The notes under the pieces: generated by a model | What the model was told of the DNA's origin: nothing | The model's input: the letters and a program-made list of their open reading frames with translations, nothing else | Database searches by the model: none | Assembly: GCF_901827155.1 (NCBI RefSeq) | Contig: NZ_LR594659.1 | Location: 186,001 to 250,000 of the forward strand | Length of the DNA stretch: 64,000 nucleotides | Origin: Variovorax sp. PBL-H6 | GTDB taxonomy: Bacteria; Pseudomonadota; Gammaproteobacteria; Burkholderiales; Burkholderiaceae_C | Direction: 5' to 3' | Program-made: the position numbers and the translations under genes | Part shown: in pieces, positions 26,762 to 34,845 of the stretch | Numbering within the stretch: position 1 is the first letter of the stretch | How the letters are laid out: each line of letters opens with the position of its first letter

Positions 26762-27544
26762 TCAGCAGGTTTCCAGCACGCGCCGCAGATGGGCGGTGAG
26801 GCGCACGAACTCGGGGGTGTCGCGGATGTCGAGGGTGCGGTCCTCGGGCAGCTCGACGGGGACGATCTCGCGCACGCGGCCCGGATTGGCTGCCAGCATC
26901 AGCACGCGCTGGCCCAGGTAGGCGGCCTCGTGGATGCTGTGCGTCACGAAGAGGATGGTCACGCCGGTTTCCTTCCACACGCGGCGGATCTCCTCGTTGA
27001 GCCGGTCGCGGGTGATCTCGTCGAGCGCGCCGAAGGGCTCGTCCATCAGCAGGATCTTGGGGTCGCTGGCGAGCGCCCGCGCAATCGACACGCGCTGGCG
27101 CTGGCCGCCCGACATCTCGTGCGGCCAGGCATTGGCGCGGTCCTTGAGGCCGACCAGCTCCAGCAGCTCCGTGGGCGAGCGGCGGCCCTTGCGGCTTGCG
27201 CCGCCGCCCACCTGCAGCGGCAGCTCCACGTTCTGCAGCGCGGTGCGCCAGGGCAGCAGCGCCGCGTCCTGGAACACGAAGCCGATGTCGCGGTTCTTGC
27301 GTGCGGCCTGCGGGCTGACGGAGAGCACCTCGATACGGCCGCGGCTGGGCTCCAGCAGGTCGGCCACCACGCGCAGGAAGGTGGACTTGCCGCAGCCCGA
27401 AGGGCCGAGCAAGGTCAGGAACTCGCCTTGCGCGACGTCGAGGTCCAGGCTCTTGATCGCGGTGACATCGCGGCGCTCGGTGAAGAAGCGCATGCCGATG
27501 TCGCGGCAGGAGATCGCCGGCGCGGCGTTCATGACGGCGGCCAT
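26762..27544 (-). CDS. ABC transporter ATP-binding protein (SsuB/TauB type)
   Basis: A 260-aa ATPase. Walker A is LLGPSGCGKST (about residues 47-57), Q-loop FVFQDAALLPWRT, signature MSGGQRQRVSIARAL, Walker B ILLMDEPFGALDE and the H-loop FVTHSIHEAAYLG. The extended sequence is closest to ATPases of sulfonate, nitrate or thiamine-precursor importers. The start codon at 27544 lies two bases after the stop of the binding-protein gene. Confidence 0.92.
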   Translation of the reverse strand: MAAVMNAAPAISCRDIGMRFFTERRDVTAIKSLDLDVAQGEFLTLLGPSGCGKSTFLRVVADLLEPSRGRIEVLSVSPQAARKNRDIGFVFQDAALLPWRTALQNVELPLQVGGGASRKGRRSPTELLELVGLKDRANAWPHEMSGGQRQRVSIARALASDPKILLMDEPFGALDEITRDRLNEEIRRVWKETGVTILFVTHSIHEAAYLGQRVLMLAANPGRVREIVPVELPEDRTLDIRDTPEFVRLTAHLRRVLETC

Positions 27545-27546
27545 GG

Positions 27547-28578
27547 TCAGGCCTTGGCCGCACGCGCGGCGGCAGTCGCCTTCAGCACGTCGAGCGTGAC
27601 CACCTCTTCGACCTTCGGCGTGCGTGCGGTGAACTGGCCCAGCTCCGAATACGTCGCGATCTGCTGCTGCCAGACGGCGGGGTCCATCGCGCCCCAGCCC
27701 TGCGTCTGCGCGAGGCCGCCGAAGCTGTAGTCGAGCATGACGTCGACCGCCATGCGCTCGTCCTCGGCCTTGAGGTTGGGGTACTCCTTGACCAGCAGCT
27801 CCACCGCCTGGTCGCGGTTGGCGCGCACGTGCTGCCATCCCTTGGCCGTGGCCCGCAGGAAGGCCTCCATCGCCTTGGGGTTCGACTCCAGCGTCTTGGT
27901 CGAGGCGTAGTAGGGCAGGGCATAGAGCTGCACGCCGGCGTCCCACAGCGTGAGGTCGACGCGGTCAGGGCCCAGCACCTTGAGCGCGGTGGTGCTGGTG
28001 AGCCAGCCCGTGACGACGTCCACCTGGCCGGTCAGCAGCGGCGCCATGTCGGAGCCGACGGTAATCACCTTGACGTCTTTCTCGGGAATCTTGTTCTTCG
28101 CCAGCAGTGCGCGCAGCAGGATGGCCGCCGTGGACGGAATGCCCACCTTCTTGCCGACCAGGTCGGCCGGCTTGCGCACCGGGTTCTTGGCGAGCGAGAA
28201 GAAGGTGAACGGATGCTTCTGCGCACCCACCGCGAAGCACTTGATCGGGAGCCCTTGCGAGACCGCCAGCATCACCGAGGGGCTGGAGGACACCTGCCCG
28301 ACCTCGTAGCGCCCTGAAGCGACGATGGCCACGCCGTCGATGTTGGGCCCGCCGGGCTGGATCGCGAAGTCGATGCCCTCCTGCTCGTAGAAGCCCAGTC
28401 GCTTGGCGACCACTTCGCCGATCTGGTTGACGCCGACGATCCAGCCGAGCTGCATGTTGATCTTCGTCTTGCCCTGCGCGAACGCGTCGATGGACAGCAA
28501 CCCGCCGCTGGACAGGCCGGCGGCCATGAGCGAGGTCTTGAGAAGGCGACGGCGACCGGGGTCCCGGAGATTGGCCAT
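27547..28578 (-). CDS. ABC transporter substrate-binding protein (NMT1/SsuA-like)
   Basis: A 343-aa periplasmic binding protein. The N-terminus RRRLLKTSLMAAGLSSGG fits a twin-arginine-type signal, with mature sequence from about residue 35. The NMT1/SsuA fold is shown by LGWIVGVNQIGEVVAKRLGFYEQEGI, KPADLVGKKVGIP and GQVDVVTGWLTSTT. The ligand is probably an organic acid or heterocycle, not fixed by sequence. AAGGAAT lies eight bases before the ATG at 28578. It is the first gene of the operon running to 21141. Confidence 0.9.
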   Translation of the reverse strand: MANLRDPGRRRLLKTSLMAAGLSSGGLLSIDAFAQGKTKINMQLGWIVGVNQIGEVVAKRLGFYEQEGIDFAIQPGGPNIDGVAIVASGRYEVGQVSSSPSVMLAVSQGLPIKCFAVGAQKHPFTFFSLAKNPVRKPADLVGKKVGIPSTAAILLRALLAKNKIPEKDVKVITVGSDMAPLLTGQVDVVTGWLTSTTALKVLGPDRVDLTLWDAGVQLYALPYYASTKTLESNPKAMEAFLRATAKGWQHVRANRDQAVELLVKEYPNLKAEDERMAVDVMLDYSFGGLAQTQGWGAMDPAVWQQQIATYSELGQFTARTPKVEEVVTLDVLKATAAARAAKA

Positions 28579-28678
28579 GGCAGATTCCTTTGTGGGCAAG
28601 AAAAATGAAAGCGCGACCTGGGCCTTCTTGTCGCGAAAACTGCGGCGGTGAAGGCCTCGATGCAGGAATGCTAGGAGC

Positions 28679-28695
28679 TGGAGGCGTTGCCTCCA
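28679..28695. promoter_or_regulatory. dyad upstream of catabolic operon, site 1
   Basis: A perfect 7-bp inverted repeat TGGAGGC-GTT-GCCTCCA, about 100 bases before the binding-protein start at 28578. With the adjacent dyad at 28703-28727 it is a candidate regulator-binding region for the 28.6-21 kb operon. Confidence 0.4.
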
Positions 28696-28702
28696 AGAAC
28701 CG

Positions 28703-28727
28703 TTTTTCGCAACCGGTGGGCGAAAAA
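28703..28727. promoter_or_regulatory. dyad upstream of catabolic operon, site 2
   Basis: A perfect 8-bp inverted repeat TTTTTCGC-N9-GCGAAAAA. The spacing and A/T-ended arms fit a LysR-type site, and the operon encodes a LysR protein at its far end. Assignment of the regulator is inference. Confidence 0.45.
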
Positions 28728-28866
28728 TTAGCTCGCCACGACCGCTGGAAAACCCTGTGTGGTCACAAGGCAGGTGACTGAAATCAAGGCATTTCGTTTG
28801 CCCGGAATTCAGGCTGATGGGGCGTCTGCCCAATAGAAATTCCCGGTGCGTCGAACATTCGCCCGG

Positions 28867-28882
28867 TGGCATGAACTGTGCA
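28867..28882 (+). promoter_or_regulatory. possible sigma-54 type promoter
   Basis: TGGCATGAACTGTGCA has GG and GC elements exactly ten bases apart, matching the -24/-12 layout with two departures from the usual TGGCAC and TTGCA. It lies 31 bases before the ATG of the alpha-CTD-like gene at 28914. No enhancer-binding protein is encoded nearby. Confidence 0.3.
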
Positions 28883-28913
28883 AGTTCCAGCCATCGTTTT
28901 CCGGAGACACCCC

Positions 28914-29156
28914 ATGGATGATGGTCAAGCCATCGCAATCCGGCCCGCGACCGAGTCGCTGCTGGATGCCGACATCGAAGTTCTCAAACTCTCGCTGCGC
29001 ACCACCAACGTGCTGCGCCTCAACGAGCTGCACACGGTGCGCGACGTGACCCGCGTGCCGGCGAAAAAGCTTTTCGTGCTCTCGCGCCTGGGCCGCAATT
29101 CCCTGCGGGAGATCGTCGAGAGCGTGAACCGCCGGGGGCTGCGGCTCGCGGAGTGA
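28914..29156 (+). CDS. free-standing RNA polymerase alpha-CTD-like protein
   Basis: An 80-aa protein whose whole body resembles the C-terminal domain of RNA polymerase alpha: LKLSLRTTNVLRLNELHTVR, DVTRVPAKKLFVLSRLGRNSL then REIVESVNRRGLRL, i.e. a helix-hairpin-helix fold. In the real alpha subunit this domain binds UP-element DNA and activators; here there is no N-terminal assembly domain. GGAG lies eight to eleven bases before the ATG. It could bind DNA or a regulator, which remains untested. Confidence 0.7.
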   Translation: MDDGQAIAIRPATESLLDADIEVLKLSLRTTNVLRLNELHTVRDVTRVPAKKLFVLSRLGRNSLREIVESVNRRGLRLAE

Positions 29157-29162
29157 GCGCCC

Positions 29163-30377
29163 TCAGGCGCGACGGAAGACCAACACCGAATTCGTGCCGC
29201 CGAAGGCGAAAGAGTTGCTGATTGCCGCTTCGAGGTTCGGCGCCGCCACGCCGGGCTGCGGCACCAGGTTCAGCCGGCACTCCGGGTCGATGGCCGTGCA
29301 GTGCGCGCTGGGCGGCAGTTGCCGCCGGTAGAGGGCCAGCACGGTGATCACCGCTTCGAGCGCGCCCCCGGCGCCGAGCAGGTGGCCGTGCAGGGCCTTG
29401 GTCGAGCTCACCTGCAGATCGTCGAGTGCGGCATCGCCCCAGACCTCCGCCAGCGCGTTGCGCTCGACCACGTCGCCGATGCGGGTGGCGGTGCCATGCG
29501 CGTTGCAGTAGCCGATGTCGCGCGGCGCGAGCCCGGCCGATCGCAGCGCGGCGCGCATGGCCCGGGCCTGTCCCGGCGTGTCGGGCTTGGTGAGATGGGT
29601 GGCGTCCGAACCAATGCCCCAGCCGGCCAGCTGCGCATAGGTGCGTGCGCCGCGGGCGCGGGCGCGCTCGGCGGATTCGAGCACCACGAAGGCGGCGCCT
29701 TCGCCGAGCGCGAAGCCGCTGCGGTCGCTGGAGAAGGGGCGTACGGCGCGCGCCTCCTCGCCGGGCGCGAAGGTGGCGAGCGTCTGCATGGCTTGCCAGG
29801 CGAGCACCACGCCGGGCACGATCAGCGCCTCCGTGCCGCCGGCGATGGCGACGTCGACCTCGCCGCTCGCCACCGCCTTGGCCGCCTCGGCCAGCGCCAC
29901 GCTGGATGAGGCGCAAGCAACCGAGTAGGTAAGCACCGGCCCCTGCGCCTGCTGGCGCATCGCCACCTGCGCGGCCGGCGCGTTGGGCATGAACGCGGGA
30001 ATGGTGAGCGGCGGCATGCGCGTGCTGGCGCCGCGATAGGCGGTCTCGACCGCGGCGGCGCCGCCCATGCCGCAGCCCACATAGACGCCGATGCGTTCGG
30101 GGTCGGCATCGCCGAGCGTGCCCGCGTCTCGCACCGCCAGGTCGGCAGCGGCCACGGCCATCTGGCTCACGCGGTCGACGCCGGCCAGCTGCAGCTTGGT
30201 GAACCAGCGCGACACGTCGAAGGGGGCGAGCGCGGCGGCGGTGGGCTTGGGCAGCTCGGGAAGGACGGGCCGCAGCGCCGACTCGCCGCGCATCAGGGCA
30301 TCGAACATCGCGCCGGGGTCGTCGCCGTGCGGGCTCACGACGCCCAGTCCGGTGACCGCGACCTCCACGGCGCTCAC
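29163..30377 (-). CDS. beta-ketoacyl-ACP synthase (KAS II type)
   Basis: A 404-aa condensing enzyme of the FabF type. The catalytic triad is C155 in VACASSS, H294 in NAHGTATR and H330 in STKALHGHLLGAGG. The length is normal. The frame overlaps the ACP gene by four bases (ATGA), and a PAP2 phosphatase gene precedes the ACP. This compact set, without a ketoreductase or dehydratase, points to a specialised acyl chain rather than housekeeping fatty acid synthesis. Confidence 0.9.
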   Translation of the reverse strand: MSAVEVAVTGLGVVSPHGDDPGAMFDALMRGESALRPVLPELPKPTAAALAPFDVSRWFTKLQLAGVDRVSQMAVAAADLAVRDAGTLGDADPERIGVYVGCGMGGAAAVETAYRGASTRMPPLTIPAFMPNAPAAQVAMRQQAQGPVLTYSVACASSSVALAEAAKAVASGEVDVAIAGGTEALIVPGVVLAWQAMQTLATFAPGEEARAVRPFSSDRSGFALGEGAAFVVLESAERARARGARTYAQLAGWGIGSDATHLTKPDTPGQARAMRAALRSAGLAPRDIGYCNAHGTATRIGDVVERNALAEVWGDAALDDLQVSSTKALHGHLLGAGGALEAVITVLALYRRQLPPSAHCTAIDPECRLNLVPQPGVAAPNLEAAISNSFAFGGTNSVLVFRRA

Positions 30378-30649
30378 TTGGCCTGGGCCGATGCCGGCTG
30401 CGCGGCCAGGGTCTTGTCGACCATGGCTGCCAGCTCGGCCAGCGTGTCGACGTTCACGTCCTGGTCGGGCATGGAGATCTTGAAATGGTCTTCGACCGCG
30501 AACACGAATTCGACCAGCGTGAGCGAATCGAAACCCTTGTCGCGCATGGATGCGTTGGGGTCGAGCGCTGCCGGGTCGAGGCCGTACTTTTCCTGGATCA
30601 GGTTCTGTAATTCTTTCAGCGAACTCATGGGGGCGATGTCCGTCTTCAT
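30374..30649 (-). CDS. acyl carrier protein
   Basis: A 91-aa ACP with phosphopantetheine attachment serine S42 in DKGFDSLTLVEF. The helices LKELQNLIQEKYG and LVEFVFAVEDHF are typical. It has a C-terminal Ala/Gln-rich extension of about ten residues. Starts at 30649 (MKTDIAP) or 30628 (MSSLKE) are both possible; neither has a strong ribosome site. It is the presumed partner of the adjacent ketosynthase. Confidence 0.9.
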   Translation of the reverse strand: MKTDIAPMSSLKELQNLIQEKYGLDPAALDPNASMRDKGFDSLTLVEFVFAVEDHFKISMPDQDVNVDTLAELAAMVDKTLAAQPASAQAK

Positions 30650-30662
30650 GCGGGGCCGTGGG

Positions 30663-31370
30663 TCATCTGTGGGGGATGATATCCGCTCCCCCGAAGGCTG
30701 CAGGGGCGCTGGCGCGGGGCGCCGGGCGCCAGCGCATCGAGGGCCACGCGAAGGCCATGCCCAGCAGCGCACCGGCCAGCGCATCCAGCGCCACGTGCTG
30801 TTTGACCGCGAGGGTCGAATAGGCGATGGCCGCGAACCAGAGCCCATTGGCCAGGCGCAGCGCGACCGGCGAGCGCGTGCGGCGCAGCACGTCGTCTACC
30901 CGGATCGCGGTGAAGATGGCGACCGCCACGTGCATCGAGGGGCAGGCGTTGCCCGGCGCGTCCACGCCCTGCATCAGCGCGAAGCCGGGGAAGTCCGAGC
31001 TGCCGGCCATGAGCAGCGGCACCTGTGTCGGCCACAAGTGGAACAGGCTCAGCCCGGCGATGCACAGCGCGCCCACCCAGAGCCCGTAGACCACCAGTTC
31101 GCTGAAGTTGCGCTGCAGGCCGGGCGCCAGGCCCACGTAGAACCACAGCGAGAAATAGGCGACCAGCATCTCGGGCTGGAAGGGGATCAGCCGGTCGAGC
31201 GCGGTCAGCGGCATCACGGTCATCGGGTGGACCGGATGGCGAAGCAGCTGGAAGTAGCCGATGAAGAAGAGCCAGGTAAAGACCGTGACGCCGATGAACT
31301 TCAGGGCCAGCAGGTGGCGCATGCGGAAAACGAGCTCGGCGCGCCAGTGCGGGGGATGAAAAGGGGGCAT
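30663..31370 (-). CDS. PAP2-family membrane phosphatase
   Basis: A 235-aa membrane protein with about six hydrophobic helices. The phosphatase signature is ACPSMHVAVA (about residues 145-154) and STLAVKQHVALDALAGALLG near the C-terminus, equivalent to the C2 and C3 motifs of PAP2. It probably dephosphorylates a lipid phosphate at the inner membrane. Starts at 31370, 31385 or 31322 are possible. Its stop is 13 bases before the ACP start, so it leads the PAP2/ACP/ketosynthase unit. Confidence 0.8.
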   Translation of the reverse strand: MPPFHPPHWRAELVFRMRHLLALKFIGVTVFTWLFFIGYFQLLRHPVHPMTVMPLTALDRLIPFQPEMLVAYFSLWFYVGLAPGLQRNFSELVVYGLWVGALCIAGLSLFHLWPTQVPLLMAGSSDFPGFALMQGVDAPGNACPSMHVAVAIFTAIRVDDVLRRTRSPVALRLANGLWFAAIAYSTLAVKQHVALDALAGALLGMAFAWPSMRWRPAPRASAPAAFGGADIIPHR

Positions 31371-31498
31371 GTGAACGCCGAGCATGCCCGTTTTCGCGCC
31401 GGCGTGAAACCCAGGCCCCAAGGTTGCCGCTTGCCTGATCGCCGTGGCGTGTGCTTTCCCGCTTGAAGCCACTGGCACCGGGGCGTTAGGCTGCACCC

Positions 31499-33535
31499 GT
31501 GAAACCCATCTCCTCACCCTGTGTTCCCCAGATCCGCCTCTACCAGGACTGGCTGCGCGATCAGCGCGGCCTCGCCTTCGAGTCCTACGACGCGCTGTGG
31601 CGCTGGTCTGTCACCGACCTCGATGCGTTCTGGCGCAGCGTCTGGGATTGGAGCGGCGTTCGCTCGCCCGCGCCGCCGACGGTCACGCTGGCGGACGCGC
31701 GAATGCCGGGCGCGCGCTGGTTCCCGGGCACGCAGGTCAACTACACGCACGAGGTGCTGCGCCATGTCGATGCGGCGCACGCGGCCGGCCTGCCGGCGAT
31801 CGTCAGCGAGAACGAGCGGGGTGAGGTGCGCGAGATGTCCTGGCCCGAGCTGCGCCGGCAAATCGCGTCCTGCGCGCTCACGCTGCGCGCGCTGGGCGTG
31901 CGGCGCGGCGACCGCGTCGCGGCCTACCTGCCGAACGTGCCGGAGACGATCGTCGCCTTCCTCGCCTGCTCGAGCCTGGGCGCGGTCTGGAGCGTGTGTG
32001 CGCCGGACATGGGGACGGCCGCAGTCGTCGACCGCTTCCGCCAGATCGAGCCGAAACTGCTCATCGCGGCCGACGGCGTGCACTACGGCGGCAAGGCGCT
32101 GGACCGCAGTGCCGTGGTGCAGGAATTGCGCGCCGCACTGCCCAGCGTCGAGAAGCTGCTGCTGCTGCGCACACCCTTCGCGGCGCGGCAGATCCCCGCG
32201 GATGCCGAATGGACCGACGCCGTCTCGCGCGACGACGCCGAAACCGCGGCCTTCGAACCCGAATGGCTGCCCTTCGACCATCCGATCTGGATCGTCTACT
32301 CCAGCGGCACGACCGGCTTGCCCAAGCCCATCGTGCACGGGCAGGGCGGCATCCTGCTCACGATGTACGCCTGCGGCCTGCACCACGACCTGGGCGCGAG
32401 CTACAGCGCCAACAACTTCGGCGAGCGCTACCACTGGTACAGCTCGACGGGCTGGGTGATGTGGAACTCGCAGCTGTCGGGACTGGCCTTCGGCGTGACC
32501 TGCTGTATCTACGACGGCAATCCCTCCGGCAGCAAGGAGAAGCCCGACTGGGGCGTGCTGTGGCGCTTCGCGGCGCGGCACAAGGTCACTTTTCTCGGCG
32601 CCGGCGCGGCCTATTTCGCGAACTGCATGAAGGCCGGCGTCGAGGCGAAGGCTTGCGGCGATCTTTCGCGCGTGCGTGCGTTGGGCAGCACCGGCTCGCC
32701 GCTCTCCGAGGAGGTGCAGCGCTGGGGCACGGCGCAGTTGCTCGCGGCCGGCTCGCCCGAGGTGTGGTGGTACAACATTTCGGGCGGCACCGACTTCTGC
32801 GGTGCCTTCGTCGGCGGCAACCGAGAGCTGCCCGAAGTGCCGGGACAGATGCAATGCCGCTTCCTCGGCGCGGCGGTCGAGGCCTGGAACGAGCAGGGAG
32901 AGCCGGTGATCGGCGAGGTCGGCGAGCTGGTGTGCACGAAGCCGATCCCGGCGATGCCGCTGTGCTTCTGGGGCGACGAGGGCAACGCCCGCTACCTGTC
33001 GAGCTACTTCGACACCTATCCGGGCGTGTGGCGCCACGGCGACTGGCTCAAGATCGGCGAGGACGGCGGCTGCATCATCTACGGCCGCAGCGACGCCACC
33101 ATCAACCGCCAGGGCCTGCGCATGGGCACGAGCGAGGTCTACAGCGCGGTCGAGGGCCTGCCTGAAGTGCTCGACTCCATGGTGGTCGACCTGGAGTTCC
33201 TGGGCCGCGAAAGCTATATGCCGCTCTTCGTGGTGCTGCGGCCCGGCGTTGCGCTCGACGCAGCGATGCGCGCGAAGATCAACGACGCGATCAAGATCCG
33301 GCTGTCGCCCCGATTCGTGCCCAACGACATCTTTCAGGTCGCGGAGATCCCGCGCACGCTCTCGGGCAAGAAGCAGGAATTGCCGATCAAGAAGCTGCTG
33401 CTGGGCCAGCCGATCGACAAGGTGGTGAACCGCGAGGCCATGGCCAACCCGGGCAGTCTGGACTGGTACGTGGATTTCGCCGCCCAGCGGGCGCGGGACC
33501 CGGCCGTGGGGTCATCGCCGCAGCGCAGCAAATAA
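31499..33535 (+). CDS. acetoacetate-CoA ligase
   Basis: A 678-aa ANL-superfamily ligase of the acetoacetyl-CoA synthetase type. It converts acetoacetate, ATP and CoA to acetoacetyl-CoA, linking ketone-body or polyhydroxybutyrate turnover to the CoA pool. Evidence is the P-loop motif IVYSSGTTGLPKPIVH (about residue 260-275), WVMWN, the PGxWRHGDW box and the YGRSDATINRQGLRMGTSE hinge, plus the full length. The start is GTG at 31499 with no clear ribosome site; the first downstream ATG would delete conserved residues. Confidence 0.88.
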   Translation: MKPISSPCVPQIRLYQDWLRDQRGLAFESYDALWRWSVTDLDAFWRSVWDWSGVRSPAPPTVTLADARMPGARWFPGTQVNYTHEVLRHVDAAHAAGLPAIVSENERGEVREMSWPELRRQIASCALTLRALGVRRGDRVAAYLPNVPETIVAFLACSSLGAVWSVCAPDMGTAAVVDRFRQIEPKLLIAADGVHYGGKALDRSAVVQELRAALPSVEKLLLLRTPFAARQIPADAEWTDAVSRDDAETAAFEPEWLPFDHPIWIVYSSGTTGLPKPIVHGQGGILLTMYACGLHHDLGASYSANNFGERYHWYSSTGWVMWNSQLSGLAFGVTCCIYDGNPSGSKEKPDWGVLWRFAARHKVTFLGAGAAYFANCMKAGVEAKACGDLSRVRALGSTGSPLSEEVQRWGTAQLLAAGSPEVWWYNISGGTDFCGAFVGGNRELPEVPGQMQCRFLGAAVEAWNEQGEPVIGEVGELVCTKPIPAMPLCFWGDEGNARYLSSYFDTYPGVWRHGDWLKIGEDGGCIIYGRSDATINRQGLRMGTSEVYSAVEGLPEVLDSMVVDLEFLGRESYMPLFVVLRPGVALDAAMRAKINDAIKIRLSPRFVPNDIFQVAEIPRTLSGKKQELPIKKLLLGQPIDKVVNREAMANPGSLDWYVDFAAQRARDPAVGSSPQRSK

Positions 33536-33561
33536 CAGCGGTGCGTGCTAAGGTCGCGGCC

Positions 33562-33577
33562 CTAGGGTTAACCCTAG
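33562..33577. promoter_or_regulatory. 16-bp perfect palindrome upstream of MFS gene
   Basis: CTAGGGTTAACCCTAG is its own reverse complement. It lies 17 bases before the ATG at 33595, in the 59 bases between the acetoacetate-CoA ligase stop and the transporter. The length and symmetry suggest an operator of a dimeric regulator, resembling MerR or TetR-type sites; no such gene is adjacent. Confidence 0.55.
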
Positions 33578-33594
33578 CGACGACCCCTCGGCGC

Positions 33595-34845
33595 ATGTCC
33601 GCATTCCCACCTTCAGTCACCCCCTCCGCGCCTGCCCCCGGCTTTGCGCGCGCGATGCTTGCGCTCGGCGTCGGCGGCTTTGCCATCGGCACCGGCGAGT
33701 TCGTCATCATGGGCCTGCTGCCCGAAGTCGCCAGCGACATCGGGACCACCATTCCGCAGGCCGGCCATGTGATCAGCGCCTACGCGCTGGGCGTGGTCAT
33801 CGGCGCGCCGGTGCTCGCAGTGCTGGCCGCGGCCTGGCCCCGCCGTGCGCTGCTGATCGCGCTCATGGCGGTGTTCGCGGCCGGCAACTTCGCGAGTGCC
33901 CTGGCGCCCGGCTATCTGTCCCTCAACCTGCTGCGCTTCGCCAGCGGCCTGCCGCACGGCACCTACTTCGGCGTGGCGGCCCTGGTGGCCGCGGCGCTGG
34001 CCCCGCCGGACCGCCGCGCGCGTGCCGTCGGGCTGGTGATGCTCGGGCTCACCGGCGCCACGCTGGTCGGGGTGCCGATCGCGGCCTGGCTGGGCCAGCA
34101 GTTCGGCTGGCGCGCGGCCTTTGTTTTCGTCGGACTGATTGCACTGCTCGCCATGGCGATGCTGCGCCGCGACCTGCCGGGCCTCGCCGCGCCCTCGGGC
34201 GCGAGCCCGCTGCGCGAACTGGGCGCGCTCAAGCGCAAGCAGGTCTGGCTCACGCTGGGCATCGGCGCGATCGGCTTCGGCGGCATGTTCGCCGTCTTCA
34301 GCTACATCAAGCCCACGCTCACCGAAGTGGCGGGGCTGCCGCTGCCCGGCGTGCCGCTGGTACTGGCGCTCTTCGGGCTGGGCATGGTCGGCGGCAACCT
34401 GGTCGGCTCGCGGCTGGCGGACAAGGCGTTGATGCCGACCATCGGCGGCGTGCTGGTCTGGGCGGCGCTGGTGCTGACCACCTTCACCTTCGCGGCCCAA
34501 CACGTCGCGACAGCGGCAGTCAACGTGTTCCTGATCGGCACCATCGTCGCCATCGGCCCGGCGCTGCAGATCCGCCTGATGGACGTGGCGGGCGACGCGC
34601 AGACACTGGCTGCGGCGCTCAACCATTCGGCCTTCAACATGGCGAATGCGCTCGGGGCCTGGCTGGGCGGCGCCGCCATCACGGCCGGCCTGGGCTGGAC
34701 CTCGACCGGCTGGGTCGGCGCGCTGCTGGCGCTCGCGGGTCTCGGTGTGTTCGGCTGGTCGCTGGCCAGCGAGCGCGGACGGCTGCGTGCCGTGGCGGCA
34801 AGCCCCGGCCGCTGGGCGCGGCCGCGCGATCCGGACGCGGGCTAG
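33595..34845 (+). CDS. MFS transporter (AraJ/DHA1 efflux type)
   Basis: A 416-aa major-facilitator protein with about 12 membrane helices. The drug-efflux-type first helix GGFAIGTGEFVIMGLLPEVA, the DRRARA loop and the GLGMVGGNLVGSRLADKALM segment fit the DHA1 family that exports sugars or drugs. The ATG at 33595 is chosen over an upstream in-frame GTG at 33541, which would cover the palindrome. Its stop codon shares CTAG with the convergent holin-family gene. Confidence 0.88.
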   Translation: MSAFPPSVTPSAPAPGFARAMLALGVGGFAIGTGEFVIMGLLPEVASDIGTTIPQAGHVISAYALGVVIGAPVLAVLAAAWPRRALLIALMAVFAAGNFASALAPGYLSLNLLRFASGLPHGTYFGVAALVAAALAPPDRRARAVGLVMLGLTGATLVGVPIAAWLGQQFGWRAAFVFVGLIALLAMAMLRRDLPGLAAPSGASPLRELGALKRKQVWLTLGIGAIGFGGMFAVFSYIKPTLTEVAGLPLPGVPLVLALFGLGMVGGNLVGSRLADKALMPTIGGVLVWAALVLTTFTFAAQHVATAAVNVFLIGTIVAIGPALQIRLMDVAGDAQTLAAALNHSAFNMANALGAWLGGAAITAGLGWTSTGWVGALLALAGLGVFGWSLASERGRLRAVAASPGRWARPRDPDAG

